A stretch of DNA of 64,000 nucleotides from Symsagittifera roscoffensis. Lineage: Eukaryota; Xenacoelomorpha; Acoela; Convolutidae. Positions 23,280 to 34,974 of this stretch are shown here, one piece after another (position 1 is the first letter of the stretch; the number at the start of each line of letters is the position of its first letter). The stretch covers positions 3,410,001 through 3,474,000 of the forward strand of contig NC_087068.1 in the NCBI RefSeq assembly GCF_963678635.1. Direction: 5' to 3'. The position numbers and the translations under genes are program-made. The notes beneath the pieces were generated by a model that was given only the letters and a program-made list of their open reading frames with translations, was not told the DNA's origin and did not search any database.

Positions 23280-24176
23280 TGTGCCAGTCGGTCATATCTG
23301 GAAGTTTGAACTTGATAGACACGAAAATGCGTAATTTTGGAGTGAAGTGTTAATTTTCAAAATTTCGAATGGGGCCTGTCATGCTCAGTTTTCTCGTACC
23401 AACTGAAAACAAAAAGTGAAAAATCAGAACGACCGAATTGACAATTGCGGGAAAATACTCAAGAAAAACAGCAGGAAATTGCTATTTGCAATTTCCCGAT
23501 ACAAAATAATACACGAGTAGAGCTGTATTATCCCGAAATAGGAGGAGAGATAATAGAAAGAAGAGAGAACAACTATTTGAAACGAACTAGAGTGAGCCTT
23601 CAATGGAAAGGTGGACAGCTTGAGTGTCCCAATGGTTCACACAAGAACTCCAATTTTAGAGCCAGAACTTGCTTCTGTTATCAAAACTGATTAGTATCAA
23701 ACTTATCTAGTTATATTATCTAATTCTCGAGTTGCTTACCAACTTAATTACTCCTTGTGCTCGAGTGCATCAACATGTGAGTCCCTAATTTAATTTTCTC
23801 GAGTGTGTTTTATGATTGTTATGTTGAGATAAGGCGAGTTTTAGGTTGATCCATCTGAAATGGATCAAAGTTCCACTGTCCAATAAAAAGAAACTTAACG
23901 GATTGTTCCGACCCTGTTTTTAACGGCGTTCGTGTATTTTGGGTATTTCGAGACCTAAGTATGGGGACTTTCTTATTTTTTAGAGTGGAGGGATATTTTG
24001 GTAGTAGCCTTTAAGCTGTAACGGGTTCTTGTCTCATGTCGCAAGCGAACCGAATTGGCTCCGACCGTTCTTGAGGTAGAAAAACACAAGAGATAGTGTC
24101 CCTGACTCTTGAGCCAATGGTTATAGGGCCTATTTTTCTTAAGCCTCATATGTGACTGAAGTAGGCGACTGTTACA
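23280..24176 (+). repeat. 5' LTR of the + element
   Basis: It begins TGTGCCAGTCGG and ends GGCGACTGTTACA, giving the usual TG...CA borders. The borders are set by comparison with the 3' LTR (49153) and the minus-strand LTR (51348-50444), which start and stop at the same bases. It contains a TATA-like TTTTATGATT near 23808 and a polyadenylation signal AATAAA at 23882-23887, in the right order for U3-R. The 3' LTR of the same element lacks a 164-bp segment present here (around 23386-23550). Confidence 0.85.
23808..23887 (+). promoter_or_regulatory. TATA-like box and poly(A) signal within the LTR
   Basis: GTGTTTTATGATTG (TTTTATAATTG in the minus-strand LTR) is followed about 75 bp later by CAATAAAAAG. 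The pair is conserved in all three full LTRs and is a reasonable guess at the core promoter and polyadenylation signal of the element. Confidence 0.4.
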
Positions 24177-24187
24177 TAGTGTTTTTA

Positions 24188-24205
24188 TGGCGCTCCCGGG
24201 TGTTT
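24188..24205 (+). promoter_or_regulatory. Candidate primer binding site
   Basis: TGGCGCTCCCGGGTG begins 12 bases after the LTR end. A TGG start fits pairing with the CCA end of a tRNA. I cannot match the remaining bases to a specific tRNA, and a 12-base gap is larger than usual, so this is tentative. Confidence 0.3.
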
Positions 24206-24640
24206 TTACGACATCATGACTACGGAGTCGAACCCACTTGACACAGCTCCGGGCTGCATGCCCATTCTAGAGTACCGGTGGTACGGTTCAGCGGGAACGT
24301 GTAAACATTCCGGTTGTACCGTGATAGCTTTTTAAGAAAACTTGAGCAAACTTCCTGGTACGCTCTCCGAACAAGGCCTAGCTAACCGAGTAAGGGGGGG
24401 GGCAACTAGGGGGACAAAAACAACAAAAAAGTATAGAAAAAGGAACAAAAACCATAAAACGAAAAGACAGTGACTTTGATAACGGATCATTTGGATCAAA
24501 CCTTTATATTAATTAAATAGTATACCCATACTGTTTTATAAGACCAATCGTTTCGACCAATCTAGCAATTTAAACCAGTGACTTCAATAAGGTGCCCGAG
24601 TGGGGGGCGTTGTTAAGGGTTTTCAGATAGATTGCAACTT

Positions 24641-24840
24641 AGCCGGACCACTAGGAGACTTGACTGGAAAGGGTGACCAGCCGAGTGGGAAAGTGGTTCG
24701 CAAGGATCGAACCGGGCCACTAGGAGACTTGACTGGAAGAGGTGACCAGCCGAGTGGGAAAGTGGTTCAGAAGTACTGAGCTGAACCCACTGGAAACTTG
24801 AATGGAAGAGATGACCAGCCAAGTGGGAAATTGGTGCTGC
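24641..24840 (+). repeat. Three ~67-bp tandem repeats in the leader
   Basis: Three units each contain GACTGGAAGAGGTGACCAGC and AGTGGGAAAGTGGTTC with a spacing of about 69 and 66 bp; the third is more diverged. They lie in the region where packaging or dimerisation signals of LTR elements usually reside. That role is only a possibility. Confidence 0.75.
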
Positions 24841-25707
24841 TGTCAAGTGCAGAACAGAGACAACCAGCACAGGATCACTACAAGAGGACGCACAGGGGTG
24901 TTCTCAAGTTGGGCAACGGGTATCGTTAGAATCCACATTACGTTATAAGAGATAAGTGTAAAATTGGATAAGCGGAGCGCCATTGTTTTGAGGAAGTTTG
25001 TACACAAGCAGGCGTGGAAACAGGTCTACGGTTTTCTCTCGAGAGGTTTAGCACCCGGCGCTTAAGGAATTTTTCGACTTATGAGGGGGGCTAAAGAGGG
25101 GGGAGGTTAGTAGGGGGGCTGGTTAGGTTAGAGGTTGGCGGTTGTAAATTGTAAAAAGGGAGGACACGTTAGAGTAACTAATTGTTCGGCATCGTCGACT
25201 TAGTTACATTAGATATTTACACGCGTTGGTTATAAGAAGCGGATATCCAAAATTAAAATCAGGTTAAGGTAGGTACCCTGGTCGGATCGATAGGGGGGAA
25301 CGGACATAGACAGTTTTTGTGATACCCCATAAGATCGCTAGCAGGGGGGAGGAAAACGCGTGGCAATCGGATACCAGACATTTTTTCGGACAAAGATTGA
25401 CATCAGTCAACCTTGAATTTCAGGAAAATTCATCCATTTGTTTTTGAAATTTTTTTTCCACTTTAAAATTTTACGTTTTGGTGAAAATTTGTTGTTGGTA
25501 TTTTAACGAACAGGTGATCACAAGATACCTGCGGGCAATTTAGGATTTCAAATTGCTTGAAAAGACTGGATTAGTATTTGGGTTTCAACCATTAAGATAG
25601 GGATTTTGGGAAATTTTTTACTAAAGCTCAAGTGGTGGTAAAGGTACAGTGGTTCAAGAGTCCCTACAACGAAGAAGAAGAGACCCGATATCCAGACACT
25701 CAGTGAC

Positions 25708-26176
25708 GAGTCTTGGGACAGTACCGAAGAAGTCTTGGGACATTGCAGTCTGGGGACAGTCTTGGAGCAACACAGTCTTGGGACAGTCTTGGGACAGTGC
25801 AGCCTTGGGACAGTCTTGGACCAGAGCAGTCTTGGTACGAAACAGTCTTGGGACATTGGTCTTGGGACAGTGGTCTTGGGACAGTGGTCTTGGGACATTG
25901 GTCTTGGGACATTGGTCTAGGGACATTAGTCTTGGGACACTTGTCTTGGGACTTTGGTCTTGGGCCATTGGTCTTGGGACAGTGGTCTTGGGACATTGGT
26001 CTTGGGTCATTGGTCTTGGGACATTAGTCTTGGGACACTAGTCTTGGGACGTTGGTCTTGGGCCATTGGTCTTGGGACCGTGGTCTTGGGACATTGGTCT
26101 TGGGACGTTAGTCTGGGGACACTAGTCTTGGGACGTTGGTCTTGGGACATTAGTCTTGGGACACTAGTCTTGGGAT
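25708..26176 (+). repeat. ~14-bp minisatellite, unit 1
   Basis: About thirty units close to GTCTTGGGACATTG. A 14-bp period moves the frame with each unit, which creates long but meaningless ORFs in several frames on both strands. The array lies about 260 bp upstream of the gag start codon, within what should be the transcribed leader. Confidence 0.9.
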
Positions 26177-26432
26177 ACTAACAAGAAGTACTGGGACAAC
26201 ACTGAATAGTATAGAGACGGTAGAGAGAAAGTCTTGGAACATCATTAGGAAGGGGGGTACTAAAAGAGTACTAAGTCAGGTTGAAGCAACCAATTGTAAA
26301 ATCATATTCTCTATCCTATCCTAACATATAAAATTTTCAAGAGCTTAAGAAAAGATGTTTTTAGCAAATTGTCAATTTCTTTTTATAAAATTTTGTAGAT
26401 AGTAATACTGTAAATAGTAACAATTGTAAATA

Positions 26433-28343
26433 ATGAGGCGGAGCAGGGTACCGGTAGCTGAAAAAAGGTCTACCGAAGCGAAGACAAAGTATAACTCGTC
26501 GCTACGTAAAACAACATCAATGGGTCCGAAAGTAACAAAGAAGATCTTTTCAGTTAGTATGGTCAGCACGAGGAGTACCACGGAGAACAGAGCAAAAGAG
26601 GGCACGGAAGGGGAACGAGTAGAACCCACCATCGTGATTGATCTAGAGACACCTGATCAAAATGTGGATGAAGCAGGAAAGAAGACGACAGAGTCAACTC
26701 CAATGCCCAATGCAGAAGAACCTAACCCGAAACCCATAGAGTTCTCACCGATAGACAACGTGGAAGACACAACAGGCAACACGCCAGAAACAGTGACAGA
26801 TGAGTCTCAAAAGTGAACGTCTTTTACTGAAAGATTAGCGATGATGGTCAGAATGAGATCGAAAGACGCAGCGGTGGAGGAAACAAAAGTCGAGAAAAGC
26901 AAAACATTCGGAACAGTATCCACGAGAACGACAGAGACCGATCAGAACGAGGGTCAGAGAAAACCGGGACCAGCGACCGACTACAGGACAACAACGGACC
27001 ATGTAACGACAACTCTTCAGTTAAGCGACTTGATGGTGAGGCTAGATCAGATAGATGAGATACTGAAGCACAGCGAAGAGGATAGAAATGTGATAAGGAA
27101 GGAAATGAGAAATAACAAACATGAGTACTTGGACAACTATTTCCATCTAGTGAGAGCAACGGAGGAAAAGCTTCAGAAGATATCTGACAAAGTAGAAACC
27201 ACTGATGAAGAGCGAGTGAAGAACATCAGAAAAGACATGCGAGAAATGAAGCAGCGATATGACGCAGTGAATTGCCAGTTAGGGAGTTTGGAAACGAGAA
27301 GGGATACGATGAGTAGGGAACAGGCGGAGAGCTCAAGTGCAATACAGACAAAACTAGACGCTATTTTGAGGAATTCAACACAACAAGACAGGCCAGCTGC
27401 AGAGAGGACACAAGGTAATAGAGTGGACTTCGTGGAGCCTCAAAGGAACAAACGACAGTCAACACCGTTACCAGCAACCCGGGAGGCCGCGATTACGGCA
27501 CCGGTGGGGGCCAGGGCCATTATAAAAAATGGAACAGCGAACACAACCAGTGGTCCAGGGGACTCCATGACTCACAACAATGTGGGACCGGATGCCATGA
27601 CATGGGCAAGCACCTGGGAAATGATGAACAGGACGCTAGAAGCCTTTGCCACAAGGAATACCGACTCGAGTGACAGAGGAAGCAACAAATCCAGGAAAAC
27701 CTTCAAGAAACCGAAGGAGTTCACTGATGATTCAGATGGATGCATTGACACTTGGGTAGAAGGCATGAGGTTGCACTTAGAACAAGACAACTTGATCGAT
27801 GAGAGGCAAGCATGCACAGCGATACTGATCAATCTGGAAGGCACGGCATTGAAATGCGTGGTTGCGAAGAAAGAAGAGGAAAGAAGATCATGTGCTAACT
27901 GCGGGTCAGGTGATCATCATGTGGCGGATTGCACGACGTACAAACAGGGCATGAAGAGTTTGGGATATGCACCCGATGAGGAAGATATGAGCCAGATGGA
28001 AGAACACGAATTCTATAGTGGCTTGATCATCAAAATAGGTGCAAGATGCTTCTTCTGCAACCAAGAGGGGTACTTCAGGATGGACTGTCCGTTGTTTTGG
28101 GAAGCGGTCAAGAATCAGAGTCATCCAAAACACAAGTTGGCGCTAGCAGCGGTGCAGAACCAGAGAAACAGACAAGGTGAATTTGAGACGAAAAACCTAG
28201 AAAAACCAAGTGCGGAGCTACCGACGAAATCAGATAAAGCTGTAACACAATGTAATAGTGCAGTAGTGCAGTACGTTTTGGTGAAAATTTGTTGTTGGTA
28301 TTTTAACGAACAGGTGATCACAAGGTACCTGCGGGCAATTTAG
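26433..28343 (+). pseudogene. gag, first duplicate (disabled)
   Basis: ATG at 26433. The frame has a TGA at 26814-26816, where the second copy has an arginine codon, and then continues in the same frame from 26841. The N-terminal half is charged and low in complexity. A coiled-coil-like segment follows (about 27040-27300). The capsid-coding middle is missing (~435 bp deletion after 27880). Two CCHC zinc knuckles remain near 27893-28090, but in the second the histidine is replaced by tyrosine (NQEGYF). It ends at the duplication junction by running into leader sequence. Not functional. Confidence 0.85.
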
Positions 28344-28507
28344 GATTTCAAATTGCTTGAAAAGACTGGATTAGTATTTGGGTTTCAACCATTAAGATTG
28401 GGATTTTGGGAAATTTTTTACTAAAGCTCAAGTGGTGGTAAAGGTACAGTGGTTCAAGAGTCCCTACAACGAAGAAGAAGAGACCCGATATCCAGACACT
28501 CAGTGAC

Positions 28508-28963
28508 GAGTCTTGGGACAGTACCGAAGAAGTCTTGGGACATTGCAGTCTGGGGACAGTCTTGGAGCAACACAGTCTTGGGACAGTCTTGGGACAGTGC
28601 AGCCTTGGGACAGTCTTGGACCAGAGCAGTCTTGGTACAAAACAGTCTTGGGACATTGGTCTTGGGACAGTGGTCTTGGGACATTGGTCTTGGGCCATTG
28701 GTCTTGGGACATTAGTCTTGGGACACTTGTCTTGGGACTTTGGTCTTGGGCCATTGGTCTTGGGACAGTGGTCTTCGGACATTGGTCTTGGGTCATTGGT
28801 CTTGGGACATTAGTCTTGGGACACTAGTCTTGGGACGTTGGTCTTGGGCCATTGGTCTTGGGACAGTGGTCTTGGGACATTGGTCTTGGGACATTAGTCT
28901 TGGGACACTAGTCTTGGGACGTTGGTCTTGGGACATTAGTCTTCGGACACTAGTCTTGGGATA
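28508..28963 (+). repeat. ~14-bp minisatellite, unit 2
   Basis: Second copy of the GTCTTGGGACATTG array, differing from the first in unit number and order, placed about 290 bp before the gag start at 29253. Confidence 0.9.
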
Positions 28964-29252
28964 CTAACAAGAAGTACTGGGACAACACTGAATAGTATAG
29001 AGACGGTAGAGAGAAAGTCTTGGAACAGCATTATGAAGGGGGGTACTAAAAGAGTACTAAGTCAGGTTGAAGCAACCAATTGTAAAATCATATTCTCTAT
29101 CCTATCCTAACATATAAAATTTTCAAGAGCTTAAGAAAAGTTGTTTTTAGCAAATTGTCAACTTCTTTTAATAAAATTTTGTCAAAAGAGGTTTTAACCT
29201 TAGAGTAGAATTTTGTAGATAGTAATACTGTAAATAGTAACAATTGTAAATA

Positions 29253-32142
29253 ATGAGGCGGAGCAGGGTACCAGTAGCTGAAAAAAGGTCTACCGAAGCG
29301 AAGACAAAGTATAACTCGTCGCTACGTAAAACAACATCAATGGGTCCGAAAGTAACAAAGAAGATCTTTTCAGTTAGTATGGCCAGCACGAGGAGTACCA
29401 CGGAGAACAGAGCAAAAGAGGGCACGGAAGGGGAACGAGTAGAACCCACCATCGTGATTGATCTAGAGACACCTGATCAAAGTGTGGATGAAGCAGGAAA
29501 GAAGACGACAGAGTCAACTCCAATGCCCAATGCAGAAGAACCTAACCCGAAACCCTTAGAGTTCTCACCGATAGACAACGTGGAAGACACAACAGGCAAC
29601 ACGCCAGAAACAGTGACGGATGAGTCTCAAAAGAGGACGTCTTTTACTGAAAGATTAGCGATGATGGTCGGAATGAGATCGAAAGACGCAGCGGTGGAGG
29701 AAACGAAAGTCGAGAAAAGCAAAACGTTCGGAACAGTATCCACGAGAACGACAGAGACCGATCAGAACGAGGGTCAGAGAAAACCGGGACCAGCGACCGA
29801 CTACAGGACAACAACGGACCATGGAACGACAACTCTTCAGTTAAGCGACTTGATGGCGAAGCTAGATCAGATAGATGAGAAACTGAAGCACAGCGAAGAG
29901 GATAGAAATGTGATAAGGAAGGAAATGAGAAATAACAAACATGAGTACTTGGACAACTATTTCCATCTAGCGAGAGCAACGGAGGAAAAGCTTCAGAAGA
30001 TATCTGACAAAGTAGAAACCACTGATGAAGAGCGAGTGAAGAACATCAGAAAAGACATGCGAGAAATGAAGCAGCGATATGACGCAGTGAATTGCCAGTT
30101 AGGGAGTTTGGAAACGAGAAGGGATACGATGAGTAGGGAACAGGCGGAGAGCTCAAGTGCAATACAGACAAAACTAGACGCTATTTTGAGGAATTCAACA
30201 CAACAAGACAGGCCAGCTGCAGAGAGGACACAAGGTAATAGAGTGGACTTCGTGGAGCCTCAAAGGAACAAACGACAGTCAACACCGTTACCAGCAACCC
30301 GGGAGGCCGCGATTACGGCACCGGTGGGGGCCAGGGCCATTATAAAAAATGGAACAGCGAACACAACCAGTGGTCCAGGGGACTCCACGACTCACAACAA
30401 CGTGGGACCGGATGCCATGACATGGGCAAGCACCTGGGAAATGATGAACAGGACGCTAGAAGCCTTTGCCACAAGGAATACCGACTCGAGTGACAGAGGA
30501 AGCAACAAAACCGAAGGAGTTCACTGATGATTCAGATGGATGCATTGACACTTGGGTAGAATGCATGAGGTTGCACTTAGAACAAGACAACTTGATCGAT
30601 GAGAGGCAAGCATGCACAGCGATACTGAGCAATCTGGAAGGCACGGCATTGAAATGCGTATTTGCGAAGAAAGAAGAGGAACGCGACACAGCGGACAAAA
30701 TCTTTGAAATATTGTTAAATAGATTCAGCTCAGGCACGAAGGGTCATCAAGCGATGATGCGATTTGAAAAGAGGAGACAAAGGGACGATGAATCGATAAA
30801 CAGGTTCCTAGATGATCTTGAGAGCTTGAGAAGAAGGAGTGATCCGGAAGAATCTACCAATCGAAGGAACTTCAGCATCGCCTCAAAGTTCATTGATGGG
30901 GTAAAGAGTGATGACTTGAGAACGATGTTAGCAACGTACTACACATTGTCGAAAGACAGTGCACCAACTCCAGAAGATTTGAGGCAGAAGTCAAGAGAGT
31001 ACATGCTGATGAAACCCAAGAAATACTCGTACTCATACAACAGGAACACACAAGGGGGGAGTCAGCCACAGAGGTCGTCATGGTACAAGCCCAGAGATGA
31101 CATGGACAAACGCAGATCATGTGCTAACTGCGGGTCAGCTGATCATCATGTGGCGGATTGCACGACGTACAAACAGGGCATGAAGAGTTTGGGATATGCA
31201 CCCGATGAGGAAGATATGAGCCAGATGGAAGAACACGAGTTCTATAGTGGCTTGATCATCAAAATAGGTGCAAGATGCTTCTTCTGCAACCAAGAGGGGC
31301 ACTTCAGGATGGACTGTCCGTTGTTTTGGGAAGCGGTCAAGAATCAGAGTCATCCAAAACACAAGTTGGCGCTAGCAGCGGTGCAGAACCAGAGAAACAG
31401 ACAAGGTGAATTTGAGACGAAAAACCTAGAAAGACCAAGTGCGGAGCTACCGACGAAATCAGTGAAAGCTGTAACACAATGTAATAGTGCAGTAGAGGCC
31501 ACGGCGAAGAACGCCCTAGAAATAGATTATGAGAAGGCGGCAGCGGAGGCCATCAACAAAGTGAAGCAAGACCTGGCAGCGAAAGAAATAGAACAACGGC
31601 TGAAGCAAGAAATTCAAAGACAGAAAATGAACGAAGCATTAACTTGCTCACAAATAATACCAGAAGCTGCTGAGGGGTCGACAAAAAATGGAAACTGCAA
31701 CACTGTAAAAATGGTTACAGGAAGGCCATTTGGCATAACAAAGATTGGGGCAAGAATAATGTCAATAATCACTGTGGGGGGCCACGAAGTAACGAGAAAC
31801 TTGAGCAAACCAAGTGACCAGACAATAATGCACATTGATGTGTACGCAGATTACATGAGTTGTATAAGCCCACAAACGACTTCTAGAGCATTGAGAATGC
31901 TACTCACGAGAGGGGGTAGCAAGTCGGTACGTGTTGATAACAGGTACACAGAAGCTTATGGTCCACATGAGGTGATGCTAAATATAGATGGAATCAATAT
32001 CTATACGAAAACAATGATAACATGTGATGAAGACCTAATTGGGCAAATCTACGTGGGAAAAGAAGAGTTGAAAGTGAGATCAATTGGACATTGCGCCATG
32101 CTTGAAGAAGATGCAATGCACATCGGGAAGAGGCAGATGTAA
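29253..32142 (+). pseudogene. gag, second duplicate (one frameshift)
   Basis: ATG at 29253; the frame runs to 30527, then a 20-bp deletion near 30509 shifts it. The rest continues in another frame to the TAA at 32140-32142. Layout: charged N-terminus, coiled coil (about 29860-30150), capsid-like region (30540-31080, with LNRFSSGTKGHQAM), two CCHC knuckles at about 31119-31160 (CANCGSADHHVADC) and 31275-31316 (CFFCNQEGHFRMDC), and a further ~270 residues before the stop. Gag would form the particle and package the RNA. Two knuckles and a long C-terminal extension make it larger than ordinary Ty3/gypsy Gag. The protease frame overlaps its last 37 bases in the -1 frame; I see no standard slippery heptamer. 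Confidence 0.85.
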
Positions 32143-33233
32143 CAGGACACGTGCTATACATAAGTGGCAAAAAGACTCAGTTACGTGGGTTACTTGATAC
32201 GGGAGCAGTCTTGAGTGTCATACCAATCGAAACTTGGGAACGAATGGGCTTCAACAAAGATGATTTGATAGATTTGAGAATACGGTTGTCAGCCGCAAAC
32301 AAAGGGGCCCTGCGCGTTTTGGGCAGAACGCCGATAATAGCCCTCAATCTGGGGGAACGTAACCTGTGGATGAGCTTTCTTGTGGTAGAAAACCTAGATG
32401 AGTCTGACCAATTTATTTTAGGCAGAGACTTCATCAGGAACTTTGATGTAGCGATTGATCTAAGCAACGCAATGTTCAGGATACGGAACCCGGATAGGAG
32501 GTACGCAATCAAACCGGTAAATTTAATAATGGCAAATGAAACCAAAGCACCGGTATTCTTGAGTAGGAGGGTGAGGCTAAAGGCGAACGAGGCGGCGATT
32601 GTAAGCTTACGAATGAAAAATTACAATGAACTAAGTGACAACAAGCAGGTATGCGTAGTCCCAAATCCAAATAGTCAAAGTGCTGCTATTTTAGGAAGAT
32701 CCTTCTCGATTACGAAGAGCGGCCTCTGCGTGAGTGTCTTGTTGAATACCCTTGACATGCCAATCACGAAACAGAGGGGGAGGAAACTGGGATATGCTTT
32801 ACCTGTTAAAACTCGATATGAAATGACTGAAAACCATAAACAAAATGAAGTTGTTGATTGTCCCAATCATAGGGACAAAATTTGTATCTTTAGACGATTG
32901 AATAAAAAAAAAGATTCATCAGGTCTTGTGAAGTCAATTAAGTCAGAGACAGACAATGAACTATCGAGCTGTTCGAATTTCCCGGAACGGCCCACATTAG
33001 ACGAAATACAGGGTGATAAACCGGTTCTACCAGAAATTGAACACTTAAGAGGCAAGTTCACGGACGAACAGCTCGAAGCCATCAAGGACGTACTAGAACG
33101 GAACGAAGAAGTTTTTTCAAGACATAAGGCAGACATCGGGTGTTGTAATTTTGTTGAGCATGAAATAGAACTTGAGGAAAACGCAATACCGCAAAGGGAG
33201 GGGGCGAGGCGCATGACCCCACACAAATCGTAG
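32106..33233 (+). CDS. Retroelement aspartic protease and N-terminal pol
   Basis: The frame is open from 32106, overlapping the end of gag by 37 bases in the -1 frame, and ends at a TAG at 33231-33233. The active-site motif LLDTGAVLSVIP lies at the start (codons 14-25 counted from 32151), and ILGRDFI follows about 75 residues later, as in retropepsins. The remaining ~200 residues form the linker to RT, including LRGKFTDEQLEAIKDVLERN, the usual region before RT. The protease would cleave Gag and Pol. A single-base change near 33225 separates this frame from the RT frame. As an isolated ORF it looks intact, but the element around it is dead. Confidence 0.85.
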   Translation, partial: RRCNAHREEADVTGHVLYISGKKTQLRGLLDTGAVLSVIPIETWERMGFNKDDLIDLRIRLSAANKGALRVLGRTPIIALNLGERNLWMSFLVVENLDESDQFILGRDFIRNFDVAIDLSNAMFRIRNPDRRYAIKPVNLIMANETKAPVFLSRRVRLKANEAAIVSLRMKNYNELSDNKQVCVVPNPNSQSAAILGRSFSITKSGLCVSVLLNTLDMPITKQRGRKLGYALPVKTRYEMTENHKQNEVVDCPNHRDKICIFRRLNKKKDSSGLVKSIKSETDNELSSCSNFPERPTLDEIQGDKPVLPEIEHLRGKFTDEQLEAIKDVLERNEEVFSRHKADIGCCNFVEHEIELEENAIPQREGARRMTPHKS

Positions 33234-34974
33234 AAAGGAGATTGAAACGCTACTAGAGTATGACATGATAGAACCATCCAATTCACCGTGGGCGTGTGGA
33301 GTAGTGATGGCCAAAAAGAAAGGCGACCAGTTGAGATTTTGTTGTGACTTTCGATATCTGAACTCCGTCACGGTGAATGATGCCTATCCCATGACTAGGA
33401 TTGATGAGAGCCTCTCGAAGTTAGGTGATGCAAAATTTTTTACGACTCTTGATTTAGGCTCGGCTTTTTGGCAGGTACCACTCAGGAAGCAGGACAGGGA
33501 CAAGACAGGGTTTGCCTGCGAGTTGGGTCTGTTTCAATGGAAACGGATGCCGTTTGGACTTTGCAATGCCACAGCCACGTTTCAGCGGTTGATGGCACAC
33601 GCGCTGATAGGCGTGACGAAGAAGTATGGCAATCTGGTAATGTGCTATGTGGATGACGTAGTAATAGCGACACCCACACTAGAGGACCACATTGAGAGAC
33701 TTGACGAAATATTTGCGTGTATGAAGAGGTCGGGTATGAAGTGCAAACCATCAAAGTGTGAGATACTCAAGGACTCGATAAAATACTTGGGCAGGATGGT
33801 GGACAAACACGGCAAAAGACCAGATCCAGAAGCAGTAGAGGAAGTTCTAACTTGGAAATTGCCGAAAACGGAACACCAATTGATGAGCTTTCTGGGTTTT
33901 GCAAATTACTATAGGGAATTCGTCAAAGGCTATGCAGACAAGGTTTATCCGATGCAACAGTTAATGAGGCACAAGGGCAAGAAGTTCACGTGGAATAACG
34001 CAGCAGAAGAGTCATTCCAGAGAATAAAGAAAGAGTTGTGCGAGGCACCAGTACAAGGGATGCCAACAGAGAAGGGGATGTACGTACTGGATACGGACGC
34101 GTCGGTAGTAGCGATATCTGAAATTCTCCACCAAGAACAAGAGTGGAACGGGAAGACAGTCTTGAGACCAATAGCGTACGGGAGCAAAGTCCTAAGTGAC
34201 ACGGAAATGAAGTACGGAGCACCGAAAGCAGAGATGTTCGCGGTGGTTACCTTTGTCGAGAAATATAGGGCATACCTGGGCAGTGAGCCATTCAAGTTGC
34301 GATTCGACAACCGAGCACTGAGCTGGCTGAAAACGTACTCAATGGACCAAAGTTACATTGGGAGGTGGATAGTTCGCCTGGACGGATACAATATGATAAT
34401 TGAGCACAGAACACGAGACAAACATCAAAATGCTGACAGCTTGAGCAAGAAGACGGAGTTCTACGAGAGACAAGAACAGAGGGAGGCAGATAGACCTGAG
34501 ATCAAAGATGGCTTCTCCTTCATGGACAAGGAAACGTATGACAGTCTTCCTCTCACGAGATGGTTGGACAAATCAGGCAAACCAATAGAAGATCACCCCG
34601 AGTTACCAAAAGAAACTACGAAAGAAACAATCTTGAGAAAGAACCGAGGGATGCCGATAGGAATAATGCTCAAATCAAAGATCGTGAGGGAGACGCTCAA
34701 AGCAAAAGGCTACGATCTCAACCAGAAAGAGACGGGGGAAGCACAAATAGACGAAGACTTAAAGGGGTTACTCGAGAGACTAGCAGATGATAAGCCCGTG
34801 ATTCAAGAAAACTGTAAAGAGGAACCTGAGGTCACAATACTGCGAAAGAGCGGGACAGCTAGTGATAGAAATACCTCGAAGGTGACTAACCTTGATGGGA
34901 AGGAAGTGGTGCAGTCGCTGGTTGAAAAGATCCCAGCTGAATTACTTGAACAAACTAGAGTCAGGAGAAAGTGA
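33211..34974 (+). CDS. Reverse transcriptase and RNase H
   Basis: Counted from the ATG at 33265: FCCDFRYLN (residues 25-33), TLDLGSAFWQ with catalytic Asp63, PFGLCNATATFQ, and YVDD at 128-131 give all RT palm motifs. Then come YLGRMV, the SFLGFANYYREFV connection, and RNase H with DTDAS (Asp278), KAEMFAV (Glu323) and RFDNRALSWL (Asp348). The motifs and order fit Ty3/gypsy RT. The catalytic residues are all present, so this is the best preserved pol part of the + copy. The frame is entered after a one-base shift from the protease frame and ends with TGA (34972-34974), beyond which the same frame continues into integrase. Confidence 0.9.

Larger units (their letters stand above)
24177..25471 (+). 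other. Leader (5' UTR) of the + element
   Basis: Non-coding stretch between the LTR and the duplicated gag unit. It holds the candidate primer site, a possible splice donor (GTAAGG at 24390), the three-unit repeat at 24641-24840 and G-rich tracts (24387-24415, 25082-25125). No ORF with a recognisable product. Confidence 0.6.
25472..31495 (+). repeat. Tandem duplication of the leader-minisatellite-gag segment
   Basis: Unit 1 (25472-28271) and unit 2 (28272-31495) both start TACGTTTTGGTGAAAATTTG and run collinearly through the minisatellite and most of gag. Unit 1 lacks about 435 bp of the capsid-coding part present in unit 2 (30680-31112). Unit 2 lacks 20 bp near 30509 that unit 1 keeps. Near-identity of the copies suggests a recent event. 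Confidence 0.9.

Noticed and set aside
24200-24240. tRNA gene on the minus strand suggested by GGGTTCGACTCC
   Set aside because: No matching D-arm, anticodon arm or acceptor pairing could be built around it.
25548-26181. Long ORFs on both strands with repeated LGTLVLGHWSWD or PKTNVPRP peptides (also 28348-28967)
   Set aside because: They are translations of the 14-bp minisatellite in shifted frames; the period is not a multiple of three and nothing else supports coding.
32095-32142. Programmed -1 frameshift site between gag and protease
   Set aside because: The overlap of 37 bases is suggestive, but I find no standard X-XXY-YYZ heptamer; the shift could also be a mutation. I leave the mechanism open.
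34972-34974. TGA between RNase H and integrase as a programmed read-through codon
   Set aside because: The frame continues after it, but the same element has many other random stops, and the corresponding site of the better copy is outside the window.
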